Shown here piece after piece: positions 6,180-12,317 of a stretch of 12,317 nucleotides of DNA. Below the pieces are notes generated by a model. That model was not told the origin of the DNA and did not search any database. It saw only the letters and a list, made by a program, of their open reading frames with translations. Within the stretch, counting starts at the first letter, position 1. Each line of letters begins with the position of its first letter. Both the position numbers and the translations under genes were made by a program. The DNA comes from Bacillota bacterium (GTDB lineage Bacteria; Bacillota; Dethiobacteria; Dethiobacterales; Dethiobacteraceae), in the NCBI GenBank assembly GCA_012841735.1, contig DUUE01000450.1:1-12317 (forward strand). Direction: 5' to 3'.

Positions 6180-6213
6180 ACAAATCCACAACCCGACGTT
6201 GCACCCGGCCAAA

Positions 6214-6244
6214 GTGTCCCTGGCTGCCGGCCGTCAGGGCACAT
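6214..6244. repeat. Hairpin-forming inverted repeat of unknown function
   Basis: CCCTGGCTGCCGGCCGTCAGGG (22 bases, 6218-6239; arms CCCTGGC and GTCAGGG) is nearly palindromic, with one T/C mismatch and one G-T wobble. GTGT (6214-6217) and ACAT (6241-6244) extend the stem past a bulged C. No T-tract follows on either strand, so it is not a classical terminator. It lies between the SpoIID-family terminator and the yqeY promoter. Confidence 0.45.
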
Positions 6245-6284
6245 AAAAAAAAACGAGGGCGACAACTATGGTGTTGCACGCCCT
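6245..6284 (-). terminator. Intrinsic terminator of the SpoIID-family gene
   Basis: Read on the minus strand, AGGGCG (6284-6279) pairs with CGCCCT (6261-6256), and CAAC (6276-6273) pairs with GTTG (6266-6263), with a small internal loop and a 6-base apical loop. Two bases later nine T follow (plus-strand A-tract 6245-6253). It ends the transcript about 180 bases after the stop codon of the gene. Confidence 0.88.
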
Positions 6285-6460
6285 GTTACGGGGAAAGGAG
6301 GAGAGTATTAACTGTTAAAGGGGAGTCTTACTGGCTATGATCTGCGGTTGCTGTTATCAGCATACATGATCTTTGACGACAATACCTGAACAAATTATTA
6401 AACAGCATACATTTTTTGCAGGCGGGATTGCAGCATAAACAGACAGCATTACTGCTGTTA

Positions 6461-8602
6461 TTAAAATATATCCGCCAGGTTTTCCACTTTGCAGCCGGGG
6501 TAATAATGAAGCAGGATCTCATGAAAGGTAAAGCCTGCAGCCGCCATTCCCCGTGCGCCATATTGGCTCATGCCGGCGCCGTGGCCCAGTCCGCCGCCGT
6601 AGATTGTTACCGACTGCAGCCTGCCCGCCGGGTCGTGCTGCAGGTCAAAAACAGCAAAAGCGCTGGGCAGAATACTGAAATTTTCCACGCTGGAGCCGTC
6701 ATGGCGCCGGAGAACAACATCGGCGGAACCGCCGGTTTTTACCGGACGCAGTGTAAAACGGATCACATATTCAGTCAGCAGACGGTAAGTCCCCTTTGAG
6801 CCCGTAATTTCCAACTCCATGATATTGCCGCCTGCGCCGCGTCTTTGAACGCGCAGGTCCAGAAGCTCGCCAAGAGGATTTGCGGGGATTTTTTTGGCAA
6901 CAAAAGCATCCCCCTCTTTTGTCAGCACCAAAGCAGGCTGTGCCTGTGCACGTTCCGGCAGGTAGCGGTTCAGTACCGCTTCCAGCTGTTCCCTGCTCAT
7001 GGTAACCTGCCAGCGAAACCAGGGAGAACCCGAATCATAACTTTCCCACTCAGCCGTGGCAAAAAATTCCTTTGCTCCGTCCTCCGTGGACACAGCGGGC
7101 AGTCTGCCCTGCAAAAGCTGAGGCCGGGAGACAAGGTAGTCCACAGGGGTGCCCGGGAATGCCCCCTCTTTATCACTCCAGACTTCAGCGGCATGGGCGG
7201 TAACACCGGCAGAAGTGGAGAAGAAACGTGTATCGGCAAGACTGCCCCGGTAGGTGACAACCAGCCCTGCAGTTTGTGCTACGGCGGCACTGGCGGTATT
7301 GTTTTCCGGCACATTATTGTATACCTGGGAAGAAACGCTGTCATCCACATGGGCGCCAAAACTGCGCAGGCCGCTGCGGAAAATGGCGGCTGCGGCGTAT
7401 GAACGGGCCGTTACAGCCTGGACCGCCAGCGGCACTGCACCGAAGCTGACGGGCATTTCACTGGGGACAACCGAATACAGGTACTCCTCCAGCACCACTT
7501 CATTCACCAAAAGCAGCGCATTCCGGTGGAAGGCTATTTCCATCTGCCCGCGGTATTCCGGGACAAAAGGAGGGCTGCCCCTGCGCAGTGTTTCCACACG
7601 CACACGTCCGCTGCCCGCGGGAAGCAAGTACACACGGCCGGCAGCAGCATACTTTTCCCCGGAGGGCAGGGTGACGGCAACCCGGCCGTCTTCAGCCCTC
7701 AGGACAAGCTGCTCACCGCCTGCAAGCCGGAAACTGCCGCCCGCCACTTTGTCCTCCAGCAGGAAAGGCCCGGTGACTGTGAGGCGGATTTCATCGTGCA
7801 GAAAACCGGTAAAACCGGTGGTGTTCAACAGGACACGAATAGTTTCCGGCCTGTAACCCGGCGGCAAAAGGACCGCCCGGATCAGGCCGTCCTGCCTGTA
7901 AAGTGTCAACTGTTGCATTCCGGGGATGGCTGCTTCATGCGAGACAATTTGCAGTGCGTCTTCTTTTTGCTGTAGATAGACTGTATTTTCCGCCAGGCTC
8001 ATCAGCCCGGTCTCTTCACCTTCCAGGAACTCCCCGGACAGGGCAAGCAGCTTGCTGACAGTGACTGTCTCCAGTGGTGCGAAATACACCAGCCTGCCGC
8101 CGATCCCCACAGTAAAACCTGCCGCAAAGCGGTCGACGGGGGTGCCTGTCTGCAAAGTAACACGCCTGCCGTCGGCAAGCGAGAAAAATACTGTCCCTGA
8201 AGGTAACGGCTTTTCGGCCACGGCCACAGGGATCGCAACCACTTCTGGCAGTTCAACAATCCGCCAGCGCCCGCCTCGTCGCACAAGTTTTACCGGGACC
8301 GTGGCCCCGGTACCGCCGGCGGAAAGGGTAAGCTGAGCCGTTGCCTTGCGCAGAGATGTTACCCTGATGGCAGTTACCCCATCCAGTTTCCAGAGGCCGG
8401 GAATCCGCAGTGCGGCAAGCAGGGAGTCCTGCTCCTGTGACGGCAGCTGCAGGTAGTCGGCCGCCGCCGCACTACCGGTCGTTGCCCGGGCAAAAAACAG
8501 TTCCAGATCGGACTCAATGGCAGCGCTCGCCTGCATGACAAAAAGATATGCGCTCAGGCCGGTTAAAAGTAAAAGCACAAATATAATCAGCACTTTCCGC
8601 AC
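6461..8602 (-). CDS. SpoIID/LytB-domain protein, unusually long
   Basis: The 713-residue protein has an N-terminal membrane anchor or signal (about 4-28). A region (about 29-118) ending in KLVRRGGRWRIVELP looks like an NTF2-like fold. A middle part (119-345) has no function I recognise, and a SpoIID domain covers about 345-700. Within it, VLEEYLYSVVPSEMP (370-384) places Glu382 at the position of the catalytic glutamate of SpoIID (Glu88 in B. subtilis), and GGLGHGAGMSQYGARGMA (670-687) is the family's C-terminal motif. SpoIID is a lytic transglycosylase that removes stem peptide-free glycan during engulfment. Classical SpoIID is about 340 residues, so this is a long relative and may act elsewhere in the wall. 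The Cys pair of some SpoIIDs is replaced here by Val419 and Ser425. GTG 8602 follows AGGGAGG with 7 bases of spacing. It diverges from comM. Confidence 0.88.
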   Translation of the reverse strand: MRKVLIIFVLLLLTGLSAYLFVMQASAAIESDLELFFARATTGSAAAADYLQLPSQEQDSLLAALRIPGLWKLDGVTAIRVTSLRKATAQLTLSAGGTGATVPVKLVRRGGRWRIVELPEVVAIPVAVAEKPLPSGTVFFSLADGRRVTLQTGTPVDRFAAGFTVGIGGRLVYFAPLETVTVSKLLALSGEFLEGEETGLMSLAENTVYLQQKEDALQIVSHEAAIPGMQQLTLYRQDGLIRAVLLPPGYRPETIRVLLNTTGFTGFLHDEIRLTVTGPFLLEDKVAGGSFRLAGGEQLVLRAEDGRVAVTLPSGEKYAAAGRVYLLPAGSGRVRVETLRRGSPPFVPEYRGQMEIAFHRNALLLVNEVVLEEYLYSVVPSEMPVSFGAVPLAVQAVTARSYAAAAIFRSGLRSFGAHVDDSVSSQVYNNVPENNTASAAVAQTAGLVVTYRGSLADTRFFSTSAGVTAHAAEVWSDKEGAFPGTPVDYLVSRPQLLQGRLPAVSTEDGAKEFFATAEWESYDSGSPWFRWQVTMSREQLEAVLNRYLPERAQAQPALVLTKEGDAFVAKKIPANPLGELLDLRVQRRGAGGNIMELEITGSKGTYRLLTEYVIRFTLRPVKTGGSADVVLRRHDGSSVENFSILPSAFAVFDLQHDPAGRLQSVTIYGGGLGHGAGMSQYGARGMAAAGFTFHEILLHYYPGCKVENLADIF

Positions 8603-8637
8603 AGGAATTCCTCCCTCAAACTATTTCGCGGTCATTC

Positions 8638-8653
8638 ACCGTTAAATAACGGT
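8638..8653. promoter_or_regulatory. Palindromic operator candidate abutting the comM -35 box
   Basis: ACCGTTAAATAACGGT is a perfect inverted repeat with 7-bp arms and a 2-base centre. Its last base is the first base of the TTGACG -35 element. The position, in the 107-base divergent region, would allow a bound regulator to affect comM, the SpoIID-family gene, or both. I cannot name the regulator. Confidence 0.45.
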
Positions 8654-8681
8654 TGACGCGAACATATGTTTGTTTTATAAT
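8653..8681 (+). promoter_or_regulatory. Sigma-A promoter of comM
   Basis: TTGACG (8653-8658) and a perfect TATAAT (8676-8681) are separated by 17 bp. This is the best promoter match in the window. Transcription would start near 8688, leaving a leader of about 20 bases with a strong ribosome site. The spacer contains the LexA-like box at 8659-8672. Confidence 0.88.
8659..8672. promoter_or_regulatory. Putative LexA (DinR) SOS box in the comM promoter
   Basis: CGAACATATGTTTG matches the Bacillus-type SOS-box consensus CGAACRNRYGTTCG at every specified position except the thirteenth (T instead of C). To my knowledge, a GTTTG right half also occurs in boxes of the B. subtilis lexA promoter. The site lies wholly between the -35 and -10 elements, where bound LexA would block RNA polymerase. 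No lexA gene is in the window, so the regulator is inferred. Confidence 0.65.
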
Positions 8682-8708
8682 GGTGAAAAATGGAACAGGA
8701 GGGACATA

Positions 8709-10217
8709 GTGTTTTCCAGAGTAACCGGTTGTACCATTGTGGGGATAGAAGGGAAACTGGTTGACGTGGAAGTCTTTCTCTCCTCCCAGTTGCCGAGTTT
8801 TGATATTGTCGGCCTGCCGGATGCGGCCGTCCGGGAAGCACGGGACCGTGTCCGCGCCGCCATCAAAAACAGCTCCTTCAAATTTCCGCCGCAGCGCATT
8901 GTTGTCAACCTGGCTCCGGCGGATGTCAAAAAAGAAGGCCCCCAACTGGATCTGGCTTTGGCCATTGGCATCCTGCAGGCAAGCGGACAATTGGGTGCGG
9001 ATGACATAAACCGTGTCTACCTGGGAGAGCTGGCTCTGGACGGCACACTGCGGCCGGTGAGGGGAGTCTTGTCCATGGTCCTGGCGGCACGTGAAGCAGG
9101 CTGCCGTAATTTGCTTTTGCCCCTGGCCAATGCGGCGGAAGCCGCTCTTGTACAGGATGTCCAGGTTATCGGCGTGACTTCGCTTGCAGAAGCTGTAGCC
9201 GTGCTTACGGGCAGGCAGGCGCCGTCGCCCCTGCCGCATGCTGTGCTGAAAGAGGAGAGGGCGACAGCCGATTTTATTACTGTGAAAGGGCAGGAGAGCG
9301 CCAAAAGGGCACTGGAAGTTGCCGCGGCAGGCGGGCATAATGTCCTGATGACGGGACCGCCGGGTTCGGGTAAGACCATGCTTGCCCGCTGTGTTCCTTC
9401 CGTCCTGCCGCCCATGACGGAAGCAGAAAGCATGGAAACAACAAAAATTTACAGCGCAGCCGGACTGCTTGCGGAAAACAGCGGGCTGCTCACTGCCAGG
9501 CCTTTTCGCAGCCCCCACCATTCGCTGACGCCCGCCGCACTCTGTGGCGGCGGCAGAAACCCGCGTCCCGGCGAAGTCAGCCTTGCCCATAACGGTGTGC
9601 TTTTTCTTGATGAATTGCCGGAATTCCGCCGGGAAACGCTGGAAGTGCTGCGCCAGCCGCTGGAAGAAGGGACAGTGACAGTAACCAGACTGCAGGCGGC
9701 CGTTACTTACCCTTCACGTTTTATGTTGCTGGCATCCATGAACCCCTGCCCGTGCGGCATGCTGACAGACACGGCCACTGAATGCATCTGCAGTGAAAGG
9801 CAGATCCATGCTTACCGCCATAAAATTTCAGGACCGCTCCTGGACAGAATTGACCTTTTTGTGGATGTGGCACGCCTGCATTATGATGAAGTGGCCGGCC
9901 GGGGGCAGGGTGAACCGTCCAAAGCCATTGCCGCACGTGTGGCTGCGGCGCGCAGGCGTCAGCGTGGCCGTTTTGCCAGGGACGGTATCCGCTGCAATGC
10001 GGAAATGCTGCCGCAGCACATTCAGCAATACTGCGTCCCGGATGCCGCAGGAAGGGACTTGCTGCGCCATGCTTTCAACCGCCTGCGCCTCACGGCCCGG
10101 GCTTATGACAGGATTTTAAAAGTGGCGCGCACCATTGCCGATCTGGAAGGAGAGAAAAATATTTTCCCGCACCATCTGGCGGAAGCACTCAGCTATCGAC
10201 AGATAACGGTTATGTAA
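8709..10217 (+). CDS. comM: YifB/ComM family Mg-chelatase-like AAA+ ATPase
   Basis: The 502-residue protein has the three-part YifB layout. The N-terminal Lon-protease-S16-like domain (about 1-175) includes LPSFDIVGLPDAAVREARDRVRAA (ends LPSFDIVGLP and RVRAA). The AAA+ Mg-chelatase domain (about 190-395) has Walker A GPPGSGKT (216-223), FRSPHH (266-271), Walker B VLFLDELPEF (297-306) and NPCPCG (345-350) with Cys359 and Cys361. The C-terminal ChlI-type domain ends at 502. In Gram-negative bacteria ComM is a branch-migration helicase that extends integrated DNA during natural transformation; the Firmicutes role is less clear. GTG 8709 follows AGGAGGG (8697-8703) with 5 bases of spacing, and the MFSRVTGCTIVGIEG start fits the family. 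Its promoter carries a putative SOS box. dprA and topA, frequent neighbours, are absent here. Confidence 0.95.
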   Translation: MFSRVTGCTIVGIEGKLVDVEVFLSSQLPSFDIVGLPDAAVREARDRVRAAIKNSSFKFPPQRIVVNLAPADVKKEGPQLDLALAIGILQASGQLGADDINRVYLGELALDGTLRPVRGVLSMVLAAREAGCRNLLLPLANAAEAALVQDVQVIGVTSLAEAVAVLTGRQAPSPLPHAVLKEERATADFITVKGQESAKRALEVAAAGGHNVLMTGPPGSGKTMLARCVPSVLPPMTEAESMETTKIYSAAGLLAENSGLLTARPFRSPHHSLTPAALCGGGRNPRPGEVSLAHNGVLFLDELPEFRRETLEVLRQPLEEGTVTVTRLQAAVTYPSRFMLLASMNPCPCGMLTDTATECICSERQIHAYRHKISGPLLDRIDLFVDVARLHYDEVAGRGQGEPSKAIAARVAAARRRQRGRFARDGIRCNAEMLPQHIQQYCVPDAAGRDLLRHAFNRLRLTARAYDRILKVARTIADLEGEKNIFPHHLAEALSYRQITVM

Positions 10218-10269
10218 GCTATTACAAGTATACACGCTTTTGCCTGCTTTTTTGCAAAGAAAGTGAAAG

Positions 10270-10305
10270 TAAAAAGAATCAGCCGCGAGGGCTGACTTTC
10301 TTTTC
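10270..10305. terminator. Bidirectional terminator between comM and the Nudix gene
   Basis: TCAGCC (10279-10284) pairs with GGCTGA (10290-10295) around the loop GCGAG. On the plus strand CTTTCTTTT follows, ending comM; on the minus strand TTCTTTTTAC follows, ending the Nudix gene. The stem includes the TGA stop and last codons of the Nudix gene. Confidence 0.7.
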
Positions 10306-10716
10306 TCCAAGTATGAGCAGCTGTTTATGCAGGAGATCCAGTGTTTCCACGTTATTGGCCCAGTAAAGCTTTTTCCGGGCAGCTTCATAAGAAAGCCATT
10401 CACAGGCGGTGTGTTCAAAGGAGAGGTTAATGGGCGGGGGGTCTTTGACTTCCACCGCCAGGACGTAAACAGCACATTTTTCCCCGTGCTTGTCAAAAGA
10501 AAAATAATGCTTTGGGTCATAGACCCGCTCATAATTTTCAATTCCCGTTTCTTCCTGCAGTTCACGCAGGGCGGCAAAGCGGTTTGTTTCCGTTCCCTCG
10601 ATAAAACCGGTGACAGGCTGCCAGTAGCCTCCCAGGTGAGGATTGCGCTTCAGGAGCAAATACTGTATTTCACCGGCAACCCACTGGTACAGCCAGACCA
10701 TAATGCAGCGCGTCAT
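10279..10716 (-). CDS. Nudix hydrolase (dATP pyrophosphohydrolase-like)
   Basis: The 145-residue protein carries a complete Nudix box: G37-x5-E43-x7-R51-E52-L-Q-E55-E56-T-G58-I59. Nudix enzymes hydrolyse nucleoside diphosphates linked to another group, using Mg2+ held by the glutamates. The flanking YWQPVTGFIEG (31-41) and the tail FEHTACEWLSYEAARKKLYW (ends FEHTACEW and RKKLYW) resemble NudB-type enzymes that act on dATP or dihydroneopterin triphosphate, but specificity cannot be fixed from sequence alone. ATG 10716 has GGGGTGA (10721-10727 on the plus strand) 4 bases upstream. It lies 89 bases downstream of hemZ on the same strand and has a promoter candidate of its own. Its last codons form a terminator stem. 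Confidence 0.9.
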   Translation of the reverse strand: MTRCIMVWLYQWVAGEIQYLLLKRNPHLGGYWQPVTGFIEGTETNRFAALRELQEETGIENYERVYDPKHYFSFDKHGEKCAVYVLAVEVKDPPPINLSFEHTACEWLSYEAARKKLYWANNVETLDLLHKQLLILGEKKVSPRG

Positions 10717-10736
10717 AATATCACCCCTGTACTTTA

Positions 10737-10765
10737 ACTATAGCGGCAAAAAGAGAGAGAAACAA
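10737..10765 (-). promoter_or_regulatory. Candidate promoter of the Nudix gene
   Basis: On the minus strand TTGTTT (10765-10760) and TATAGT (10742-10737) are separated by 17 bp. Transcription would start about 10 bases before the ribosome site. The -35 match is only partial, and read-through from hemZ is an alternative because I see no terminator between the genes. Confidence 0.45.
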
Positions 10766-10805
10766 GGTGCAAACGCATTATTTTTCCGGTGCTGCGGGCG
10801 GCAAT

Positions 10806-11975
10806 TCAGGAAAGTGCGGCATGCAGGGCGGCACTGCGCTTTGCCAGAAGCTCCGGCAGGCGTTCCAGGTACATACGGACATCCTTGGGGGTGGCAATAT
10901 TGAGCAGTGTATAGCCGGGGTTAATGATTTTGCTTGTGGCACCGCCGCCCAGCCCGAGAATATGGTGGCGCTCTTCAATCATGACAATATTGTAAATGCA
11001 TTCGTAACCGGGCAGGGTAAAGCCGGTATTTTCCAGGCCGCCCAAAATATCACGCTGGCGGTAGAGATAATAAGGGCGGTAGCGTGCTGCCAGCAGCTCA
11101 AATGCTATTTGCTGCATGGCGGCAACCTCGTCCGCTTCCGGCAGTTTGTAAGCAGCCTTGTCCGCGTTGTAGCGGGAGGCCCTTTTGCGGGAAAAAATGT
11201 GAACAGTGATATTTTCCGGCGCCAAGGCCATGGTCTGGCGGACAGAGACGGCCACCATGTCCGTATTTTCCTCCGGCAATCCCAGGATCAGGTCCATGTT
11301 CAGGACGGGAATACCGGCGCGGCGCGCCATGGCTACGGCTTTCCTGATGTCTTCACTGCCGTGCCGGCGGCCGATAAGCGCCAGGGTTTGATCATGCATG
11401 GACTGCGGATTAATACTGATGCGGTCAACGCCAAAGCGCCGTATGGTTGCCAGGTGTGCTTCCGTAATGGTATCCGGGCGGCCTGCTTCCACTGTAAATT
11501 CACGCCACCTGCCGGGAAAAGCCTCCCTCAGGGCGGAAAGAACCGCATCCAGTTCCGCGGGAGCAAGGGAGGTGGGTGTGCCGCCGCCGAGGTAAACTGT
11601 ATATGGTGTGAGGCCGAAACCGGCAGCCAGTTTACCCGTCTCCGCGATTTCTGTCAGCAGGCTCTCCACAAAATGTGACCGCAGCCTGCCCAGCTCGGCG
11701 AGGGAATGGGAGGGGAAAGAACAGTAAAGACAGCGGGTGGGACAAAAGGGGATGCCCACATAAACACTGAAAAGGTCCGGGCGGGAACTTTCCTCCAGGA
11801 CGGGACGTTCCAGTTGGCAGACCCGCCAGAGGAGGTCGAATTTTTCGCGTGAGAGGCGATACTCTGTGTGCATGGCGGCATAGGCTTGGTCATAAGCAAG
11901 CCCGGCATCCAGCAGTTTATGCACTTGTTTGCTGGGACGGACACCGACCATGGTTCCCCAGGGTTTGCGCTGCAT
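10806..11975 (-). CDS. hemZ: HemZ-like radical SAM protein lacking the N-terminal domain
   Basis: The 389-residue protein matches the radical SAM core and tail of HemZ (oxygen-independent coproporphyrinogen oxidase-like). The 4Fe-4S motif is C78-x3-C82-x2-C85 (FCPTRCLYC). GGGTPTSL (130-137), TVEAGRPDTI (161-170), DRISINPQSM (184-193), NMDLILGLP (226-234) and PYYLYRQRDILGGLENTG (ends PYYLYRQ and LENTG) follow. WGTMVGVRPSKQVHKLL (6-22) aligns with WGILTGIRPTKLLHKKL of B. subtilis HemZ, where about 100 residues precede it. Here ATG 11975 comes just before this motif with an excellent GGGAGG 7 bases upstream, so the protein starts without that domain. The in-frame sequence further upstream does not resemble it. 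HemN-type relatives can have other substrates, so heme function is an inference. Confidence 0.88.
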   Translation of the reverse strand: MQRKPWGTMVGVRPSKQVHKLLDAGLAYDQAYAAMHTEYRLSREKFDLLWRVCQLERPVLEESSRPDLFSVYVGIPFCPTRCLYCSFPSHSLAELGRLRSHFVESLLTEIAETGKLAAGFGLTPYTVYLGGGTPTSLAPAELDAVLSALREAFPGRWREFTVEAGRPDTITEAHLATIRRFGVDRISINPQSMHDQTLALIGRRHGSEDIRKAVAMARRAGIPVLNMDLILGLPEENTDMVAVSVRQTMALAPENITVHIFSRKRASRYNADKAAYKLPEADEVAAMQQIAFELLAARYRPYYLYRQRDILGGLENTGFTLPGYECIYNIVMIEERHHILGLGGGATSKIINPGYTLLNIATPKDVRMYLERLPELLAKRSAALHAALS

Positions 11976-11982
11976 GGACGCA

Positions 11983-11988
11983 CCTCCC
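11983..11988 (-). promoter_or_regulatory. Ribosome binding site that fixes the short hemZ start
   Basis: On the minus strand this reads GGGAGG, 7 bases before ATG 11975. Its quality supports the short N-terminus rather than an upstream start in a region antisense to nothing recognisable. Confidence 0.75.
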
Positions 11989-12000
11989 GTTTTTTCTTTT

Positions 12001-12029
12001 ATTATAGCCGAGTCTGCTTTAGAAGCGAA
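12001..12029 (-). promoter_or_regulatory. Candidate promoter of hemZ
   Basis: On the minus strand a perfect -10 box TATAAT (12006-12001) lies about 18 bases before the ribosome site. The best -35 candidate at 17 bp is TTCGCT (12029-12024), a weak match, so the element may need an activator. Confidence 0.45.
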
Positions 12030-12169
12030 GTTTGGAAAACTGATCTCAGGTAAAAACACTTTGACAAAATGTGGCCGCACCCTGGTCACACCCCGGTACG
12101 GGGGCGGTTTACACAGTAACAAGAGGAGGTGTGAAGCAGTACAAACCCGCAATTCCGGCAGAGAAATAT

Positions 12170-12204
12170 AAAAACAAAAAGAACCCTTGCAGGACAAGGA
12201 TTCT
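12170..12204 (-). terminator. Intrinsic terminator after tRNA-Leu
   Basis: On the minus strand AGAATCCTTG (12204-12195) pairs with CAAGGGTTCT (12189-12180), with one T-G wobble, around the loop TCCTG. It is followed by T-rich sequence TTTTGTTTTT. It lies 14 bases beyond the tRNA 3' end and should insulate tRNA transcription from hemZ. Confidence 0.85.
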
Positions 12205-12218
12205 TGGCAGGTCAGAGA

Positions 12219-12305
12219 TGGTGCGAGAGGAGGGATTTGAACCCTCACAGGCGTACTGCCCACTAGATCCTGAATCTAGCGTGTCTGCCATTCCACCACT
12301 CTCGC
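12219..12305 (-). tRNA. tRNA-Leu, anticodon CAG
   Basis: The minus strand folds as an 87-base class II tRNA. The acceptor arms are GCGAGAG (12305-12299) and CTCTCGC (12229-12223), with discriminator A and an encoded CCA (12221-12219). The D-arm contains GGAATGGCAGAC. The anticodon stem CTAGA/TCTAG holds the loop TTCAGGA, giving anticodon CAG, which reads CUG leucine codons. A long variable arm (GGGC pairing with GCCT) and a T-arm GAGGG-TTCAAAT-CCCTC complete it. Leucine identity is supported by the long variable arm and the A discriminator. Confidence 0.97.
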
Positions 12306-12317
12306 AAATATAGTGGT

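Larger units (their letters stand above)
6113..6460. other. Intergenic region between yqeY and the SpoIID-family gene
   Basis: This stretch of about 350 bases has no credible gene. It holds the yqeY ribosome site and promoter (6121-6179), an unexplained hairpin (6214-6244) and the terminator of the SpoIID-family gene (6245-6284). The remaining 6285-6460 looks like the untranslated tail of that gene; a SD-like AAAGGAGGAG near 6294-6303 on the plus strand is not followed by a start codon at usable distance. CAGCATACAT is repeated imperfectly (near 6359 and 6404) without obvious meaning. Confidence 0.6.

Noticed and set aside
6328..6561. Open frame of 77 codons on the minus strand at the end of the SpoIID-family gene
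   Set aside because: It begins inside the coding end of that gene in another frame, has no ribosome site and crosses its untranslated tail.
8616..9590. Open frame of 324 codons on the minus strand opposite comM
   Set aside because: It is antisense to well-conserved ComM motifs, including Walker A, and has low-complexity, Cys- and Arg-rich sequence typical of shadow frames.
10767..11678. Open frame of 303 codons on the plus strand opposite hemZ
   Set aside because: It is antisense to a clear radical SAM gene whose motifs are intact. It has no family resemblance, and the open frame follows from GC-rich codon use in hemZ.
12061..12110. TTGACA and the hairpin CCCCGGTACGGGG upstream of tRNA-Leu on the plus strand
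   Set aside because: There is no -10 element at a usable distance, no gene follows on the plus strand, and no T-tract follows the hairpin.
12071..12313. Open frame of 80 codons across the tRNA-Leu region on the plus strand
   Set aside because: Its end is the well-known spurious peptide made by reading antisense to a tRNA-Leu gene (VREEGFEPSQ-like), so it is not a protein.

Overview
The window looks like a chromosomal segment of an endospore-forming member of the Firmicutes, most likely a clostridial or Peptococcales-type anaerobe. The reasons are the rimM-trmD-rplS-lepB-rbgA-rnhB-yraN gene order, an RbgA-type assembly GTPase, a SleB germination hydrolase, a SpoIID-family protein, a HemZ-type radical SAM protein, strong AGGAGG ribosome sites and a CCA-encoding tRNA-Leu. 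Base composition is moderately GC-rich (judged by eye, a little over half). I cannot name the species. I see no mobile element, prophage, plasmid gene or CRISPR array.

Layout. (1) 1-3855, plus strand: a housekeeping cluster for ribosome maturation and related tasks: the rimM tail, trmD, rplS (with its own promoter inside the trmD stop and a terminator behind it), lepB, rbgA, rnhB and yraN. The last genes overlap or nearly touch. (2) 4118-5637, plus strand: two apparently independent units, sleB (spore cortex hydrolase) with a strong terminator, then a small metal-binding cupin of unknown substrate whose transcript ends at a perfect 13-bp hairpin that also serves the convergent gene. (3) 5675-8602, minus strand: yqeY with its own promoter, and a large (713 aa) SpoIID/LytB-domain protein with its own terminator. 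(4) 8638-10217, plus strand: comM/yifB, a Mg-chelatase-like AAA+ ATPase, divergent from the SpoIID gene. (5) 10279-12305, minus strand: a Nudix hydrolase, a short HemZ-like radical SAM protein, and tRNA-Leu(CAG).

The most interesting signal is regulatory. The comM promoter is nearly ideal (TTGACG, 17 bp, TATAAT). Its spacer carries a 14-bp sequence matching the Firmicutes LexA (DinR) SOS-box consensus at all but one specified position. A separate perfect 7-bp-arm palindrome abuts the -35 element. This suggests DNA-damage control of comM. Further points of interest are an RbgA with Gln where the catalytic His9 is expected and an atypical G4 motif (THAD instead of NKxD), a HemZ homologue lacking about 100 N-terminal residues although its start has a strong ribosome site, and a SpoIID-family protein about twice the usual length.

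The genes fall into three themes: translation and ribosome assembly (trmD, rplS, rbgA, tRNA-Leu), nucleic-acid processing (rnhB, yraN, comM), and the envelope and spore (lepB, sleB, the SpoIID-family gene). I found no single new multi-gene system. The candidate novelty lies in the comM control region and in the unusual residues or architectures of individual proteins.
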